From the NCBI RefSeq assembly GCF_002572525.1, contig NZ_PDBS01000001.1, positions 2,666,001 to 2,730,000 of the forward strand: a stretch of DNA of 64,000 nt. Reading direction: 5' to 3'. The position numbers and the translations under genes were made by a program. Shown piece after piece: positions 8,397 through 16,933 of the stretch (its first letter is position 1; the number at the start of each line of letters is the position of its first letter). Below the pieces are notes generated by a model, which worked only from the letters and a program-made list of their open reading frames with translations, searched no databases and had not been told where the DNA came from. Origin of the DNA: Natrinema sp. CBA1119. Its GTDB lineage: Archaea > Halobacteriota > Halobacteria > Halobacteriales > Natrialbaceae.

Positions 8397-8693
8397 ATGG
8401 ATCTGGCCGATCGGATCGAAGCGTTTCGCGAGACGCTCGACGAGTGGCTGCGGGGGCTCTACCACGGGATGATCTCGCACCCGGCCTACGAGAAGATCGA
8501 GAAGGAAGCCGAGGACGCCGAGGACGCGTTCATCCTGGCGTGTTTCCCGGACGCGTTCGGCATCCCGTCGCCGGTCTCGTACTACACCGCGGAACTACTC
8601 CCGTACCTCGAGGACGAGTTCGAATCGTGGGAGCGGCGGCTGTGGGACCGCGGAACGTACCTCGAACGCAAGGGCCAGCAGTACCACTTCTGA
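8397..8693 (+). CDS. Conserved small protein upstream of the ArsA ATPase
   Basis: A 98-residue soluble protein rich in acidic and aromatic residues (YYTAELLPYLEDEFESWERR), predicted helical. I do not recognise a domain. Its stop overlaps the start of the next gene in TGATG, so the two are translationally coupled. This suggests it works with the ArsA/Get3-like ATPase. The ATG at 8397 follows a GTTTTTAG box about 27 bases upstream, as expected for leaderless transcripts. Whether it is a regulator, a substrate adaptor or something else cannot be said. Confidence 0.7.
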   Translation: MDLADRIEAFRETLDEWLRGLYHGMISHPAYEKIEKEAEDAEDAFILACFPDAFGIPSPVSYYTAELLPYLEDEFESWERRLWDRGTYLERKGQQYHF

Positions 8694-9679
8694 TGGAGCC
8701 GTTCGTCTTCTTCGGCGGGAAGGGTGGCGTCGGCAAAACGACCGTCTCCTGTGCGTACGCGCTCCGCTGTGCGCGCGACGGCCAGCGGACCCTCGTCGTC
8801 TCGACCGACCCGGCCCACTCCGTCACCGACGTGTTCGATCAACCGTTCGACGACTCCCCGCAATCGGTCGAGGGTATCGACGGGCTCGACGCGATGGAGA
8901 TCGATCCCGAGGACGAGGTGACGCGCCACCTCGACGAGATCCGACAGGACCTCTCGGAGCAGGTGTCGGCGTCGATGGTCAACGAGATCAACCGCCAACT
9001 CGAGATGTCCCACGGGACGCCGGGAGCCTACGAATCGGCGCTGTTCGATCGGTTCATCGATGTGATGCGGAACTCGGAGCCGTACGATCGCGTCGTCTTC
9101 GATACCTCGCCGACTGGGAGTACGCTCCGACTTCTCGGACTTCCCGACCTGCTGGAGGACTGGATCGACCGGCTGATGCACAAGCGACGGACGAGCATCG
9201 ATCTCTTCGAGAAGGCCGCGATCGGCAACAACGAACCGCGCCGCGTGATGGAGGGCGACCCCGTCCTCGCGCGGCTCCAAGAACGCAAGGAGTTCTTCGA
9301 GTTCGCCGGCTCGGCGCTGCACGACGACGCCGCCTTTTTCCTCGTCGTGAACCCGGACGAACTGTCGCTAAACGAGACCGAGCGAGCGATCGACGATCTC
9401 CGGGAGAAGGACCTCGCGGTCCGCGGCCTCGTCGCCAACAAACTCACGCCGTCGCCGGACCCCGACGAGAACGGCCGCGGCGCTCGCTACCTCCGCGAGC
9501 GCGTCGAGACGGAAACGGAACGCCTCGAGACGATCCGCTCGGAGTTCGAGCCGCCGCTGGTCGCCGAAATCGGCTGGCGGAGTTCGGAGGTCAAGGGTGA
9601 TCTCCTGGCGGACGTCGCCGGCGAACTACACATCGAGACGGCCGCTGAGCCGCCGACACACGTCTATAGTAGCCACTGA
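8693..9679 (+). CDS. ArsA/Get3 family ATPase
   Basis: A 328-residue P-loop ATPase. The deviant Walker A FFGGKGGVGKTT is at residues 6-17, then STDPAHSVTDVF (switch I), and VVFDTSPTGSTLRLL (switch II). It is the single-domain length expected for archaeal Get3-like proteins and not the double ArsA of bacteria. Get3 homologues dimerise and carry tail-anchored membrane proteins. Arsenite pumping would need ArsB, which is not here. I see no CxxC zinc pair. The last four residues and the stop codon (9677-9679) lie within an 85-base palindrome, so the C-terminus may have been reshaped by that element. Confidence 0.85.
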   Translation: MEPFVFFGGKGGVGKTTVSCAYALRCARDGQRTLVVSTDPAHSVTDVFDQPFDDSPQSVEGIDGLDAMEIDPEDEVTRHLDEIRQDLSEQVSASMVNEINRQLEMSHGTPGAYESALFDRFIDVMRNSEPYDRVVFDTSPTGSTLRLLGLPDLLEDWIDRLMHKRRTSIDLFEKAAIGNNEPRRVMEGDPVLARLQERKEFFEFAGSALHDDAAFFLVVNPDELSLNETERAIDDLREKDLAVRGLVANKLTPSPDPDENGRGARYLRERVETETERLETIRSEFEPPLVAEIGWRSSEVKGDLLADVAGELHIETAAEPPTHVYSSH

Positions 9680-9748
9680 AACGATTCAGCACTGATCGGA
9701 CAGCTGTCGTTCGATCAGGCGTGCAATGACTTTCAGTGGCTGCTATAG
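9664..9748. repeat. 85-base near-palindromic element overlapping the ArsA stop codon
   Basis: The sequence begins CTATAGTAGCCACTGAAA and ends TTTCAGTGGCTGCTATAG. These ends match as inverted repeats at 17 of 18 positions. The centre contains GACAGCTGTC, flanked by CTGATCGG and CGATCAG, so almost the whole element can fold back on itself. This is the shape of a MITE or a long hairpin RNA. The left arm is read as the last codons and stop of the ArsA-like gene. Confidence 0.75.
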
Positions 9749-9920
9749 CTCGAGTGCCGATCGACGGCCACTCGAGTCCGGTTCGGCGGTCCGTACTGAT
9801 TCGTTCGTACCGATATTCCGCGAGAGCCGATTCGATTCTGTTATCGTCGTGCCAGGGATGCCCATACCACTCCGCCGTCGGACAGAAACCCGTTTAGGCG
9901 CTGCTCGCCCACTCCGGATA

Positions 9921-11120
9921 ATGAGTGCGAGTTACCGGATTGGACTAGTCGGCAAACCGTCAGTCGGCAAGTCCTCCTTTTTCAACGCCGCAACGATGAA
10001 CGACGTGCCCGAGGGGGCCTACCCGTTCACGACCATCGATCCCAGCGTGGGCGAGGCCTACGCCCGCGTCGACTGTGCCGCACCGGAGTTCGACGAGGAG
10101 TGCACCCCCAACGTCGGCTACTGTACGGACGGCACGCGGTTCGTCCCGACGAAACTCGTCGACGTGGCCGGACTGATCCCTGGCGCACACGAGGGCAACG
10201 GCCTGGGCAACCAGTTCCTCTCCGACCTCAACGAAACCGACGTGCTCGTCCACGTCGTCGACTTTTCCGGCAAAACGGACGCCGAGGGCGAAGCGACGGA
10301 GGGCCACGATCCGCGGGACGATATCGCCTTCCTCGAGGAGGAACTCGACCAGTGGTATCTGGGCGTCCTCGAGAAGGGAATCACTCGATACGAGACGGGC
10401 TACACCACAGAGGACGACGCCATCGAGGAGGAACTCGCCGAGCAGATGAGCGCGTTCAAGACCAGCGAAGACGAGATCAAACGCCTCATCCGGCGCGTCG
10501 GCGTCGGCTTCGACCCCGCGGAGTGGGACGCGGACGACCAACTCGAGTTGGCCCGCGAGATCCGTAAAGAGACCAAACCGATGGTCATCGCGGCGAACAA
10601 GATGGACACCCCCGAGGCGCAGGCGAACTACGAGGAGATTACCGGCGATCCCGAGTACGATCACCTGACGATCGTCCCCTGCAGCGCCCACGCCGAGAAG
10701 GCGCTGAAGTCGGCCGAACAGGCCGGCGTCGTCGACTACCGACCCGGCGACGCGGACTTCGACATTCTGGGTGATGTCTCCGGCGATCAGGAGGAGGGCT
10801 TAGAGCAGATCCGCGACTTCCTCGAGGAGTTCGGCGCGACGGGGGTCCAGGCGGCCCTCGAGACGGCGCTGTTCGACGTACTCGGCGTGACGCCGGTGTT
10901 CCCCGGTGGCGCGAACGGGTTGGGGAACGAACGTGGCGAGGTGCTGCCCGACTGCTATCTGATCCCGCCGAACTCGACCGCGGAGGACTTCGCGTACAGC
11001 CTCCACTCCGACATCGGCGACGGCTTCCTGCACGCGATCGACTGTCGGAGCAACCGGCAGCTCGGCAGGGACTACGAGGTCGAAGCGAGGGATGTGATCG
11101 AGGTCATCACGACGAACTGA
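9921..11120 (+). CDS. YchF/Obg-family GTP-binding protein
   Basis: A 399-residue GTPase of the Obg-HflX group. The P-loop GLVGKPSVGKSSFFNAAT lies at residues 7-24, the YPFTTIDPSVG switch near residue 34, DVAGLIPGAHEGNGLGNQFL (G3 with the Obg-type glycine run) near residue 77, and NKMDTP near residue 227. The last is the guanine-type NKxD, unlike the NxxE of ATP-using bacterial YchF. An insert of about 80 charged residues and a C-terminal TGS-like domain follow. These proteins associate with ribosomes; the exact role is unknown. The ATG at 9921 puts the P-loop in the usual position. Confidence 0.85.
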   Translation: MSASYRIGLVGKPSVGKSSFFNAATMNDVPEGAYPFTTIDPSVGEAYARVDCAAPEFDEECTPNVGYCTDGTRFVPTKLVDVAGLIPGAHEGNGLGNQFLSDLNETDVLVHVVDFSGKTDAEGEATEGHDPRDDIAFLEEELDQWYLGVLEKGITRYETGYTTEDDAIEEELAEQMSAFKTSEDEIKRLIRRVGVGFDPAEWDADDQLELAREIRKETKPMVIAANKMDTPEAQANYEEITGDPEYDHLTIVPCSAHAEKALKSAEQAGVVDYRPGDADFDILGDVSGDQEEGLEQIRDFLEEFGATGVQAALETALFDVLGVTPVFPGGANGLGNERGEVLPDCYLIPPNSTAEDFAYSLHSDIGDGFLHAIDCRSNRQLGRDYEVEARDVIEVITTN

Positions 11121-11397
11121 ACGATCGCTTCGACTCGAGCGGTGGTTGCGCTCGGTGTGCGCCCCGGGATCCGCGGAACCGACGCGAGCACTGAGGTGCG
11201 CCCCGGTCGAATTGTCGGCGGCTCGACGACGATGTGAACGAAAACCGAGGCACCTCTCCTCATGGTTGTGATTTCTGCAGTATCTACCGACCACGAACGA
11301 TGGTTCCGAACTGGAAGTGGCGATTCCAAGACATACCATGCTATTTTGGCGGAAGGATAATTGCCCCTACCTGTGAGTAAGAAAGTGTGCTATCCGA

Positions 11398-11844
11398 ATG
11401 AGTATGACAGCTACTACAAATCAACCCGCCGACGTTTCAGACGCGAGCGATAGTGAATCGCCGACTGAAGAGACGGCGGACCTCTCTCTCGACGACGTGT
11501 TTCACATTCTGCAGACCTTTCGCCGTCGAGAGGCGATCCGGTACATGCTGCAGGCGGGCGACCTCGTCAAGATGTGTGATGTCGCCGAACACGTTGCCGC
11601 GAAAGAACACGAGACGACCGTCAATCAGTTGATATCGGATGAGCGCCAGCGCGTCTACATCTCACTCTACCAGTCCCACCTGCCGAAACTCGACGAAGCG
11701 GGCATCATCGACTACGACAAACCTCGCGGCATCGTGCGGCCGGGCGAGTGCCTCGAGCAGTGCCGGCAGTACCTCGATTCCGCCCCTTTGGAGACGGACG
11801 ACGCGAAGGAGGATGCGACCGGTACGAGCGCCAACGACCGGTAG
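11398..11844 (+). CDS. DUF7344-type winged-helix regulator
   Basis: A 148-residue protein. After a 30-residue acidic leader comes LSLDDVFHILQTFRRREAIRYML, the start of the haloarchaeal DUF7344 winged-helix domain. It continues through LYQSHLPKLDEAGIIDYD, typical of the wing region where the protein notes whether promoters are repressed. It is likely a DNA-binding regulator; targets are unknown. Two start codons (ATG AGT ATG) are possible at 11398 and 11404. The same frame continues past the TAG into 42 hydrophobic codons (see next entry). The 277-base gap upstream holds a direct repeat of TGCGCCCCGG but no gene. Confidence 0.72.
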   Translation: MSMTATTNQPADVSDASDSESPTEETADLSLDDVFHILQTFRRREAIRYMLQAGDLVKMCDVAEHVAAKEHETTVNQLISDERQRVYISLYQSHLPKLDEAGIIDYDKPRGIVRPGECLEQCRQYLDSAPLETDDAKEDATGTSANDR

Positions 11845-11970
11845 TGCGCTGGTATCGGCGTCAGCCTCAGCCTTCTCCTCGCGCCTGCGGTGAGGATACT
11901 CCAGCTTCCCGGGTTGATCCTCGGTGTGATCATCACGGCGCTGTTCATGCTTGAAACGACCGCGTTCTGA
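11845..11970 (+). pseudogene. In-frame hydrophobic coding remnant after the DUF7344 stop
   Basis: Reading straight on from the TAG at 11842-11844 in the same frame gives 41 codons to a TGA at 11968-11970. The residues are strongly hydrophobic (GIGVSLSLLLAPAVRIL, then LILGVIITALFMLETTAF), like one or two membrane helices. There is no start codon of its own. Either the regulator once had a C-terminal membrane anchor that a stop codon has cut off, or a small membrane gene has lost its start. Which is right cannot be told from one genome. Confidence 0.4.
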
Positions 11971-12142
11971 GCGATTGTGTTCTCTGCACCGCCGTTACCA
12001 CCGTCTCAGGAAGCGGTGATCGACTCATACCGAACACCAGAATGGACAGCAGTGAAGCGCCGTGGCGACCTCGCCGCTCGAGTCCCGGCGACTGTCGGTG
12101 TGAGGCGACAAGTTCTCATTACGGGACCGCTACTGTCCGATA

Positions 12143-13831
12143 ATGAGTATGCGGCAGCTGTCCGGCTATCGACCGACGAAACCCGACGTCGCGGTATTCG
12201 TCTCCGGCGTCACCAGTATGGGGCTGGAGATACTTGCGGGCCGGATCATCGCCCCTCAGTTCGGCAGCAGTATCTACACCTGGGGGAGCATCATCACCGT
12301 GTTTCTCGCCGCGCTGAGCCTGGGGTACTGGCAGGGCGGAAAACGAGCGGAAACGGCATCGAACCGTCGAATGACCTGGATTTTGCTCGGGACGGCGGCC
12401 TACGTCGCCATCGTGGTCTACGGGAGCGGCCAACTGCTGCTCTCGGCGTCTGCGATGCCGCTCCCGGCCCGGTACGCCTCGCTCCCGGCCGTGCTCATCC
12501 TCTTCGGGCCGCCGACATACCTGCTGGGCTTTATCAGCCCCTACGCGGCCGAACTCTCCGAGAAGAAGGGGATCGGCGAAGCGTCGGGACACGTCTACGC
12601 GCTCGGCACCATCGGCAGCATCGTCGGTGCGGGTGCGACGACGTATCTCCTCATTCCGACGCTCGGCATCGACATGATCGGGCTCCTGTTCGGGCTCATT
12701 CTCGTCGGAACTGCGTTCGCGCTCACGCTCCCCGCCCTCTCCCCGCGGCCGGCGGCGGCGAGCGTCGCGATCGCGCTCTTGCTCGTCGTCGCGGCCGGGC
12801 TCGGGCCGGTGGCGTTCGACCACCGCGGCGACGTCGTCTACCAGACCCAGACGGCCTACCAGGAACTCGAGGTCATCGACGACGGCGATGTCCGGACGCT
12901 GTACCTGGACGACGCCCGCCACAGCGCGATGGATCTCGATGATCCCGACCGGCACGTCTTCGAGTACACGCGATATTTCCACCTGCCGATGTTGATGGTC
13001 GACGATCCCGACGAGGTCGAGAACGTGTTGTTCATCGGCGGGGGCGGCTATACCGGGCCGAAGGACTTTGAACGGAAATACGACGTCAACGTCGACGTGG
13101 CCGAACTCGATCCCGCGGTGACGCAGGCCGCGAAGGACTACTTCCGCCTCGAGGAGGGCGAGAACATGACCGCCCACACGGAAGACGGCCGCCGGTTCCT
13201 CCGTGATACCGACACGACCTACGACCTGATCATCCTCGACGCCTATCAGAAGGATCAGGTCCCGATCCACCTGACGCAGCTGGGGTTCATGGAACTGGCC
13301 GAGGAGCGACTCTCCGATGACGGCGTCTTCCTCGCGAACGTCATCGCCTCGCCCAGCGGGGCCGGCTCCGAGTTCTACCGGGCGCAGTACAAGACGATCG
13401 ACGAGGCCTTCGCCTCGACCTACAGCTATCGCACCTCGGACACGGGTTCGGTCCAGAACATCGAGGTGGTCGCCACGAAGGCCGACACGGACTTCACCGA
13501 AGCCGAGCTCGCCGAACGAAACGAGCGCCGCGACGTGGGGATCGACCTGAGCGGCGAAATCGAGACCTCATTGGACGAACCCAGAACCGACGACGTCCCG
13601 GTGTTGACCGAGGACCACGCGCCCGTCGACAGCCTCCAGGCGTCGACGGTCGGCCAGAAGTACGTCATCGAACAGACCGGGGAGGAGGAGACGCAGCCGG
13701 AACCCGCATCGATCGGGACGGGATCGGAACCGCTCGGGGTCAGACCGGATCCGATCGCGCTCGCACGGCCCGCACCGGTGCTCGAGTCGGTGACAGTCGA
13801 CCCAGCACAGACCAGGCCAGTTCCAGCGTAG
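12143..13831 (+). CDS. Membrane-bound spermidine-synthase-like protein
   Basis: A 562-residue fusion. Residues 1-230 hold about seven membrane helices, with SGVTSMGLEILAGRIIAP at the first, as in the 'fused MFS/spermidine synthase' family. Residues 240-480 are a Rossmann methyltransferase-like domain of the spermidine synthase superfamily: VLFIGGGGYTGPKDF (nucleotide-binding loop), VDVAELDPAVT and YDLIILDAYQKDQVP. The last 60 residues are a proline-rich tail. Aminopropyl transfer is possible but unproven. Such membrane forms may act on other small molecules. GATAATGAGTATG gives two adjacent start codons at 12143 and 12149. Confidence 0.8.
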   Translation: MSMRQLSGYRPTKPDVAVFVSGVTSMGLEILAGRIIAPQFGSSIYTWGSIITVFLAALSLGYWQGGKRAETASNRRMTWILLGTAAYVAIVVYGSGQLLLSASAMPLPARYASLPAVLILFGPPTYLLGFISPYAAELSEKKGIGEASGHVYALGTIGSIVGAGATTYLLIPTLGIDMIGLLFGLILVGTAFALTLPALSPRPAAASVAIALLLVVAAGLGPVAFDHRGDVVYQTQTAYQELEVIDDGDVRTLYLDDARHSAMDLDDPDRHVFEYTRYFHLPMLMVDDPDEVENVLFIGGGGYTGPKDFERKYDVNVDVAELDPAVTQAAKDYFRLEEGENMTAHTEDGRRFLRDTDTTYDLIILDAYQKDQVPIHLTQLGFMELAEERLSDDGVFLANVIASPSGAGSEFYRAQYKTIDEAFASTYSYRTSDTGSVQNIEVVATKADTDFTEAELAERNERRDVGIDLSGEIETSLDEPRTDDVPVLTEDHAPVDSLQASTVGQKYVIEQTGEEETQPEPASIGTGSEPLGVRPDPIALARPAPVLESVTVDPAQTRPVPA

Positions 13832-13865
13832 CGTTCCGACCACGCACCACTTTTGATCGAACCTC

Positions 13866-14010
13866 GGTCGGATACTCTTCGGTCGGATACTCTTCGGTCG
13901 GATACTCTTCGGTCGGATACTCTTCGGTCGGATACTCTTCGGTCGGATACTCTTCGGTCGGATACTCTTCAGTCGGATACTCTTCGGTCGGATACTCTTC
14001 AGTCGGATAG
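13866..14010. repeat. 15-base tandem repeat array
   Basis: Nine full copies and one partial copy of GGTCGGATACTCTTC, with exact 15-base spacing (13866, 13881 and so on to 14001). Two copies begin AGTCGG and the rest are identical. The array begins just after the end of the spermidine-synthase-like gene, and its last copies overlap the 3' end of the minus-strand regulator gene, whose stop is at 13999-14001. Because the unit is a multiple of three, it is open in several frames, but neither gene reads through it. Confidence 0.92.
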
Positions 14011-14793
14011 CGTCTCGCCCTCGAGCGGCGTCGCCGTCCGCCAGTAGTGATCCAGCGAGTCCTCGGCCCACGAGCGGACGGCGTCGTCGTCGGTATCGAC
14101 GGAGGCCCGGAGGATGCCGTTCTCGTCGCGCAAGAGGAGGTAGACGACGTCGTCGACGATCATTATCGCGATCGGGACGCCCTCCTCGCGGACCCGTATT
14201 TCGGCGTCCTCGGCTGCAAGTAGCGCCTCGAGTTGGTCTCGAAGCTCCGACTCGTCGGCCAGCGCGTCGATCGCGCTGCGGCCGAAGACCCCGCTGAACC
14301 GCTGGTTACCGGCGGTCACGCGCTCTCGAACGACGCGCAGCGTCTGTCCGTTGAACGTGTGGGAGAACGTCCGGACATCGTCACCGTCACGGATGAAATC
14401 GAGTAAGCGACTCAGCGGCGCGTTCGGCCGCGTCGCGCTGGGGACCGTGATCGTGGCGTCCGAGAGCCGCCGGAGATCGAAGTCCATCGCGTGCGTCGGC
14501 AGGTAGTCCACGATATCGCGGAGTTTCCCTTCCGTCTCGAGGATCTCCTGCAAGTCGGTAAACCCCTCCGCGACGAGCCGACCCGTGGCGGTCGCGACGT
14601 ACTCGCTCCCGTCGTGTCTGATCCACGATCGATCCTCGAAGTCGCCGAGAATCCGTCCCAGCGTCGCCTGCGAAGCGCCGGTCGCGGTCGCCAGTTCGTT
14701 GCGCGTGTGTCGTCCCTCCGCCAGCAGTCCGAGCACCTCGACGCGGTTCGCCGAGAGCGCGAGAAACTCGATCTCCTCGAGCGCCGATTCCAT
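13999..14793 (-). CDS. HTH transcriptional regulator with FilR1-like middle domain
   Basis: A 264-residue protein. Residues 5-75 form a winged helix (SANRVEVLGLLAEGRHTRNE, then ATGASQATLGRILGDFE as recognition region). The rest resembles the haloarchaeal FilR1 middle-domain type (PF08350-like), with ITVPSATRPNAPLSRLL and an MIVDDVVYLLLRDENGIL strand pair that may sense a ligand. It is probably a single-input regulator, perhaps of the divergent EamA transporter gene 240 bases away. That link is inference from position. The last residues ETLSD end at the edge of the 15-base repeat array. Confidence 0.78.
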   Translation of the reverse strand: MESALEEIEFLALSANRVEVLGLLAEGRHTRNELATATGASQATLGRILGDFEDRSWIRHDGSEYVATATGRLVAEGFTDLQEILETEGKLRDIVDYLPTHAMDFDLRRLSDATITVPSATRPNAPLSRLLDFIRDGDDVRTFSHTFNGQTLRVVRERVTAGNQRFSGVFGRSAIDALADESELRDQLEALLAAEDAEIRVREEGVPIAIMIVDDVVYLLLRDENGILRASVDTDDDAVRSWAEDSLDHYWRTATPLEGETLSD

Positions 14794-14923
14794 ACGAGTA
14801 CTCCGGGTCGCCGCGGGAAATCGTTTTCGTAGCGTGAAAGGCTTTCATGGTCTGGCGGTCTATCGTGGGTCCCGGCTATTTTCCCCGCCCGCCGACCTTT
14901 CTTCCTGTGAAATAATTTCTGAA

Positions 14924-14935
14924 CGAAACTATATG
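14924..14935 (+). promoter_or_regulatory. BRE/TATA promoter before the leader ORF and EamA gene
   Basis: CGAAACTATATG fits a haloarchaeal BRE plus TATA box. Its centre lies about 30 bases before the ATG at 14961, so transcription should begin at or next to that ATG. CGAAACTATA also occurs at 29924-29933 and in the pst upstream region near 56579. Confidence 0.5.
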
Positions 14936-14960
14936 CCCGGCGCTCTTACGGTGTAACACG

Positions 14961-15032
14961 ATGATCTTCGCTATTCGCGCGTCGGCCGGTATCGGTTCGA
15001 CGCACACGATTCGTTCGGGGGTACCGGCATAG
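14961..15032 (+). CDS. Possible 23-residue leader peptide ahead of the EamA transporter gene
   Basis: An ATG at 14961 opens 23 codons (MIFAIRASAGIGSTHTIRSG then VPA) and ends in TAG at 15030-15032, directly touching the ATG of the transporter gene at 15033. A TATA box centred about 30 bases before 14961 predicts a leaderless transcript starting here. The peptide would then be translated first and the transporter reached by termination-reinitiation. The codons are ordinary. No run of regulatory codons is obvious. It may be a true leader, or only a chance frame in the 5' untranslated region. Confidence 0.4.
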   Translation: MIFAIRASAGIGSTHTIRSGVPA

Positions 15033-16040
15033 ATGGTCTCCCGTCGCACTGCCGTTTTCTTCGCCCTCTCGAGTCTGTTCTTCGGCGGGACGTTCGTCGC
15101 CGCAAAGGCCGGACTCGCCTACTTCCCGCCGCTGCTGTTTGTCGCACTTCGGTTCGACGTCGCCGCAGTGGTCATGCTTGCGTACGTCGGTCTGACGTCG
15201 TCCCGGTCGGAGCTACTTCCGCGGACGCGCGGTGACGTCGGGGGCATCCTCGCGACCGGCGTGCTCGCGATCGGCCTGACGAACGCGCTGTTGTTCGTCG
15301 GCCAGCAGTACGTCACCAGCGCGGTCGCTTCGATCATGTACAGCCTCAACCCGATCATGACTCCGGTGTTCGCCGCGTTCTTGCTCTCCGACGAGCGCCT
15401 CTCTCCGCGCGGTGGGGCCGGCATGGGACTCGGCCTGCTCGGGGTCGGCCTCGTCGTGAGCCCGGACCCCGCGAACCTGCTGGGGGGTGCCGTCGGCAAG
15501 GGGATCCTCTTCGTCGGCGCGATCGCCGCCGCGCTGGGGGCCGTCCTCATCCGCCGGGCCGACAGCGATCTCTCGAGCACGGTCCGCGTCGCCTGGGGAC
15601 TGCCCTTCGCCGCGGCGCTAAGCCACCTGCTGGCCTGGGCAAGCGGCGAGTCGGCGACCGCGATCACGTGGTCTACCGAGGCGATCCTCGCGCTGGGCTA
15701 CGTCAGCATCTTCGCCGGCGTCATCGCGTACATCGCTTACTTCGGCCTCATCGATACGGCCGGCGCGATCCGCGCGAACCTGATCTTCTACGTCGTCCCC
15801 GTCGTCTCGACGCTCGGCGGCTGGGCGCTGCTCGGCGAGACTATCGACGCGCTCGCGATCGCCGGCTTCCTGACGATCTTCGCCGGCTTCGCGGTCCTGG
15901 GAAGCGCCTCGATCGACGTCCGCTCGCTGCTCCCGAGCGCCCTCACTGACGGGATACTTCCGGACGCTATCACCGACGCGTCGCTTCCCGACGACGAGTC
16001 GGGGGTCAGGGAGGAACCCCGCGGCTACCGCTCGGACTAG
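15033..16040 (+). CDS. EamA/DMT-family transporter
   Basis: A 335-residue membrane protein with ten helices in two EamA repeats: [20 protein letters not shown] starts repeat 1 and [20 protein letters not shown] starts repeat 2. [21 protein letters not shown] and [20 protein letters not shown] are the paired helix ends typical of drug/metabolite exporters. The C-terminal 45 residues are hydrophilic. It probably exports amino acids or related metabolites; the substrate is unknown. The ATG at 15033 comes right after a possible leader ORF. The stop overlaps the convergent pth2 stop by three bases. Confidence 0.85.
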   Translation: MVSRRTAVFFALSSLFFGGTFVAAKAGLAYFPPLLFVALRFDVAAVVMLAYVGLTSSRSELLPRTRGDVGGILATGVLAIGLTNALLFVGQQYVTSAVASIMYSLNPIMTPVFAAFLLSDERLSPRGGAGMGLGLLGVGLVVSPDPANLLGGAVGKGILFVGAIAAALGAVLIRRADSDLSSTVRVAWGLPFAAALSHLLAWASGESATAITWSTEAILALGYVSIFAGVIAYIAYFGLIDTAGAIRANLIFYVVPVVSTLGGWALLGETIDALAIAGFLTIFAGFAVLGSASIDVRSLLPSALTDGILPDAITDASLPDDESGVREEPRGYRSD

Positions 16041-16375
16041 AACAGCGAGAGTTCGCCGGTCACGCTATCGACACGATCGTCCGCCGCCGGGCCGACGGCC
16101 AGCGCGGTGACGGTCCCGGGCTCGAGTTGGGTGTGTCCGGCGTCCCGGATGATGGCGGTCGGAATCCCCTCGCTCTTGGCGATCTCGGAGAGTTCGTGCA
16201 GTTGCCGCTCACTTTGGCCCTTCAGGACGACTTTCTTCTGGCCGCCCTGTTTCCACTGATCCTGTAGCTGGCTGTCGGCCTTTTCGTAGGCCGACAGCGA
16301 CGCGTGGGCGACCTGCGCCGCGAGCTTTCCCTGTCCCATGCCGATGTCGGTGCGAGCGACGATTGCCTGTTTCAT
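16037..16375 (-). CDS. pth2: Peptidyl-tRNA hydrolase 2
   Basis: A 112-residue Pth2. The family motifs are [18 protein letters not shown] (residues 13-30, with the catalytic-site lysine and histidine), KKVVLKG near residue 47 and [15 protein letters not shown]-like sequence (here [15 protein letters not shown]) near residue 75. The enzyme frees peptidyl-tRNAs that drop off ribosomes by cutting the ester bond. The start at 16373-16375 matches the usual N-terminus [12 protein letters not shown]. Longer upstream starts would add unrelated residues. It ends convergently with the EamA gene, sharing CTAG. Confidence 0.93.
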   Translation of the reverse strand: MKQAIVARTDIGMGQGKLAAQVAHASLSAYEKADSQLQDQWKQGGQKKVVLKGQSERQLHELSEIAKSEGIPTAIIRDAGHTQLEPGTVTALAVGPAADDRVDSVTGELSLF

Positions 16376-16574
16376 AGCCGAGACGAGGACGGGGGCGATG
16401 TTAGCATTGACTATCTCGGCCCCGCCCGATGGCAGTGCCGTGCTCACCGTCATGGCTGGAGACGAAAATCAGGGCGGGAGATAACGATCATGGCAGGAGA
16501 CGAAGACGAAGAAGGAGAAAGATAGTTGGCGGCCGACCGAAATGTACAGCACGGTTCGGCACCTTTCCGTCCGT

Positions 16575-16853
16575 ATGTCACCGACCGTCGACGACCTCCG
16601 GAACGAGATCCGACTCGCCGTGGGCCGGTACGAACGCGTCGAATCGACCGCGTTCACCAAGGAAGCGCTCGCCGCGATCTGCGACGCCGTGGACGCCGAT
16701 ATCGAGACGGACCGTCTGCCCCCGAAATCGGAGATGCGAGCGGCCGTTCGCCGCCGGACCGATCTCGAGGAGGGGGACGATCCGGACGCCGCCGAGCGCC
16801 CCTTCCGGAAAGCGGAACTGGAGTCCCTCGCAGCGTCGCTTCGGAGCGAGTAG
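16575..16853 (+). CDS. Small charged protein, unknown function
   Basis: A 92-residue soluble protein, helical by composition, rich in Arg and Glu (RNEIRLAVGRYERVE, then LPPKSEMRAAVRRR). I recognise no domain. An upstream in-frame ATG at 16542 exists, but the ATG at 16575 gives a start like other leaderless genes here. Just before it (16450-16537) are two tiny frames both starting ATGGC(T/A)GGAGACGAA, probably chance. Related small proteins may exist in other haloarchaea; I cannot check. Confidence 0.5.
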   Translation: MSPTVDDLRNEIRLAVGRYERVESTAFTKEALAAICDAVDADIETDRLPPKSEMRAAVRRRTDLEEGDDPDAAERPFRKAELESLAASLRSE

Positions 16854-16933
16854 CGACTACCGAATTGGGCGACGGAACGGTCGAGAATCCGATCGGCGGA
16901 CGCTTCGATCAGGTCGCCGATCGGCGTGCCGAG

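Noticed and set aside
8693-9679. Arsenic resistance by the ArsA-like gene
   Set aside because: No arsB, arsC, arsD or arsR gene lies nearby. The single-domain form and coupling to a small unknown gene fit a Get3-type role better.
11977-12942. Long plus-strand frame across the spermidine-synthase-like gene
   Set aside because: It is another frame of the membrane protein gene at 12143 and gives Arg/Pro-rich nonsense.
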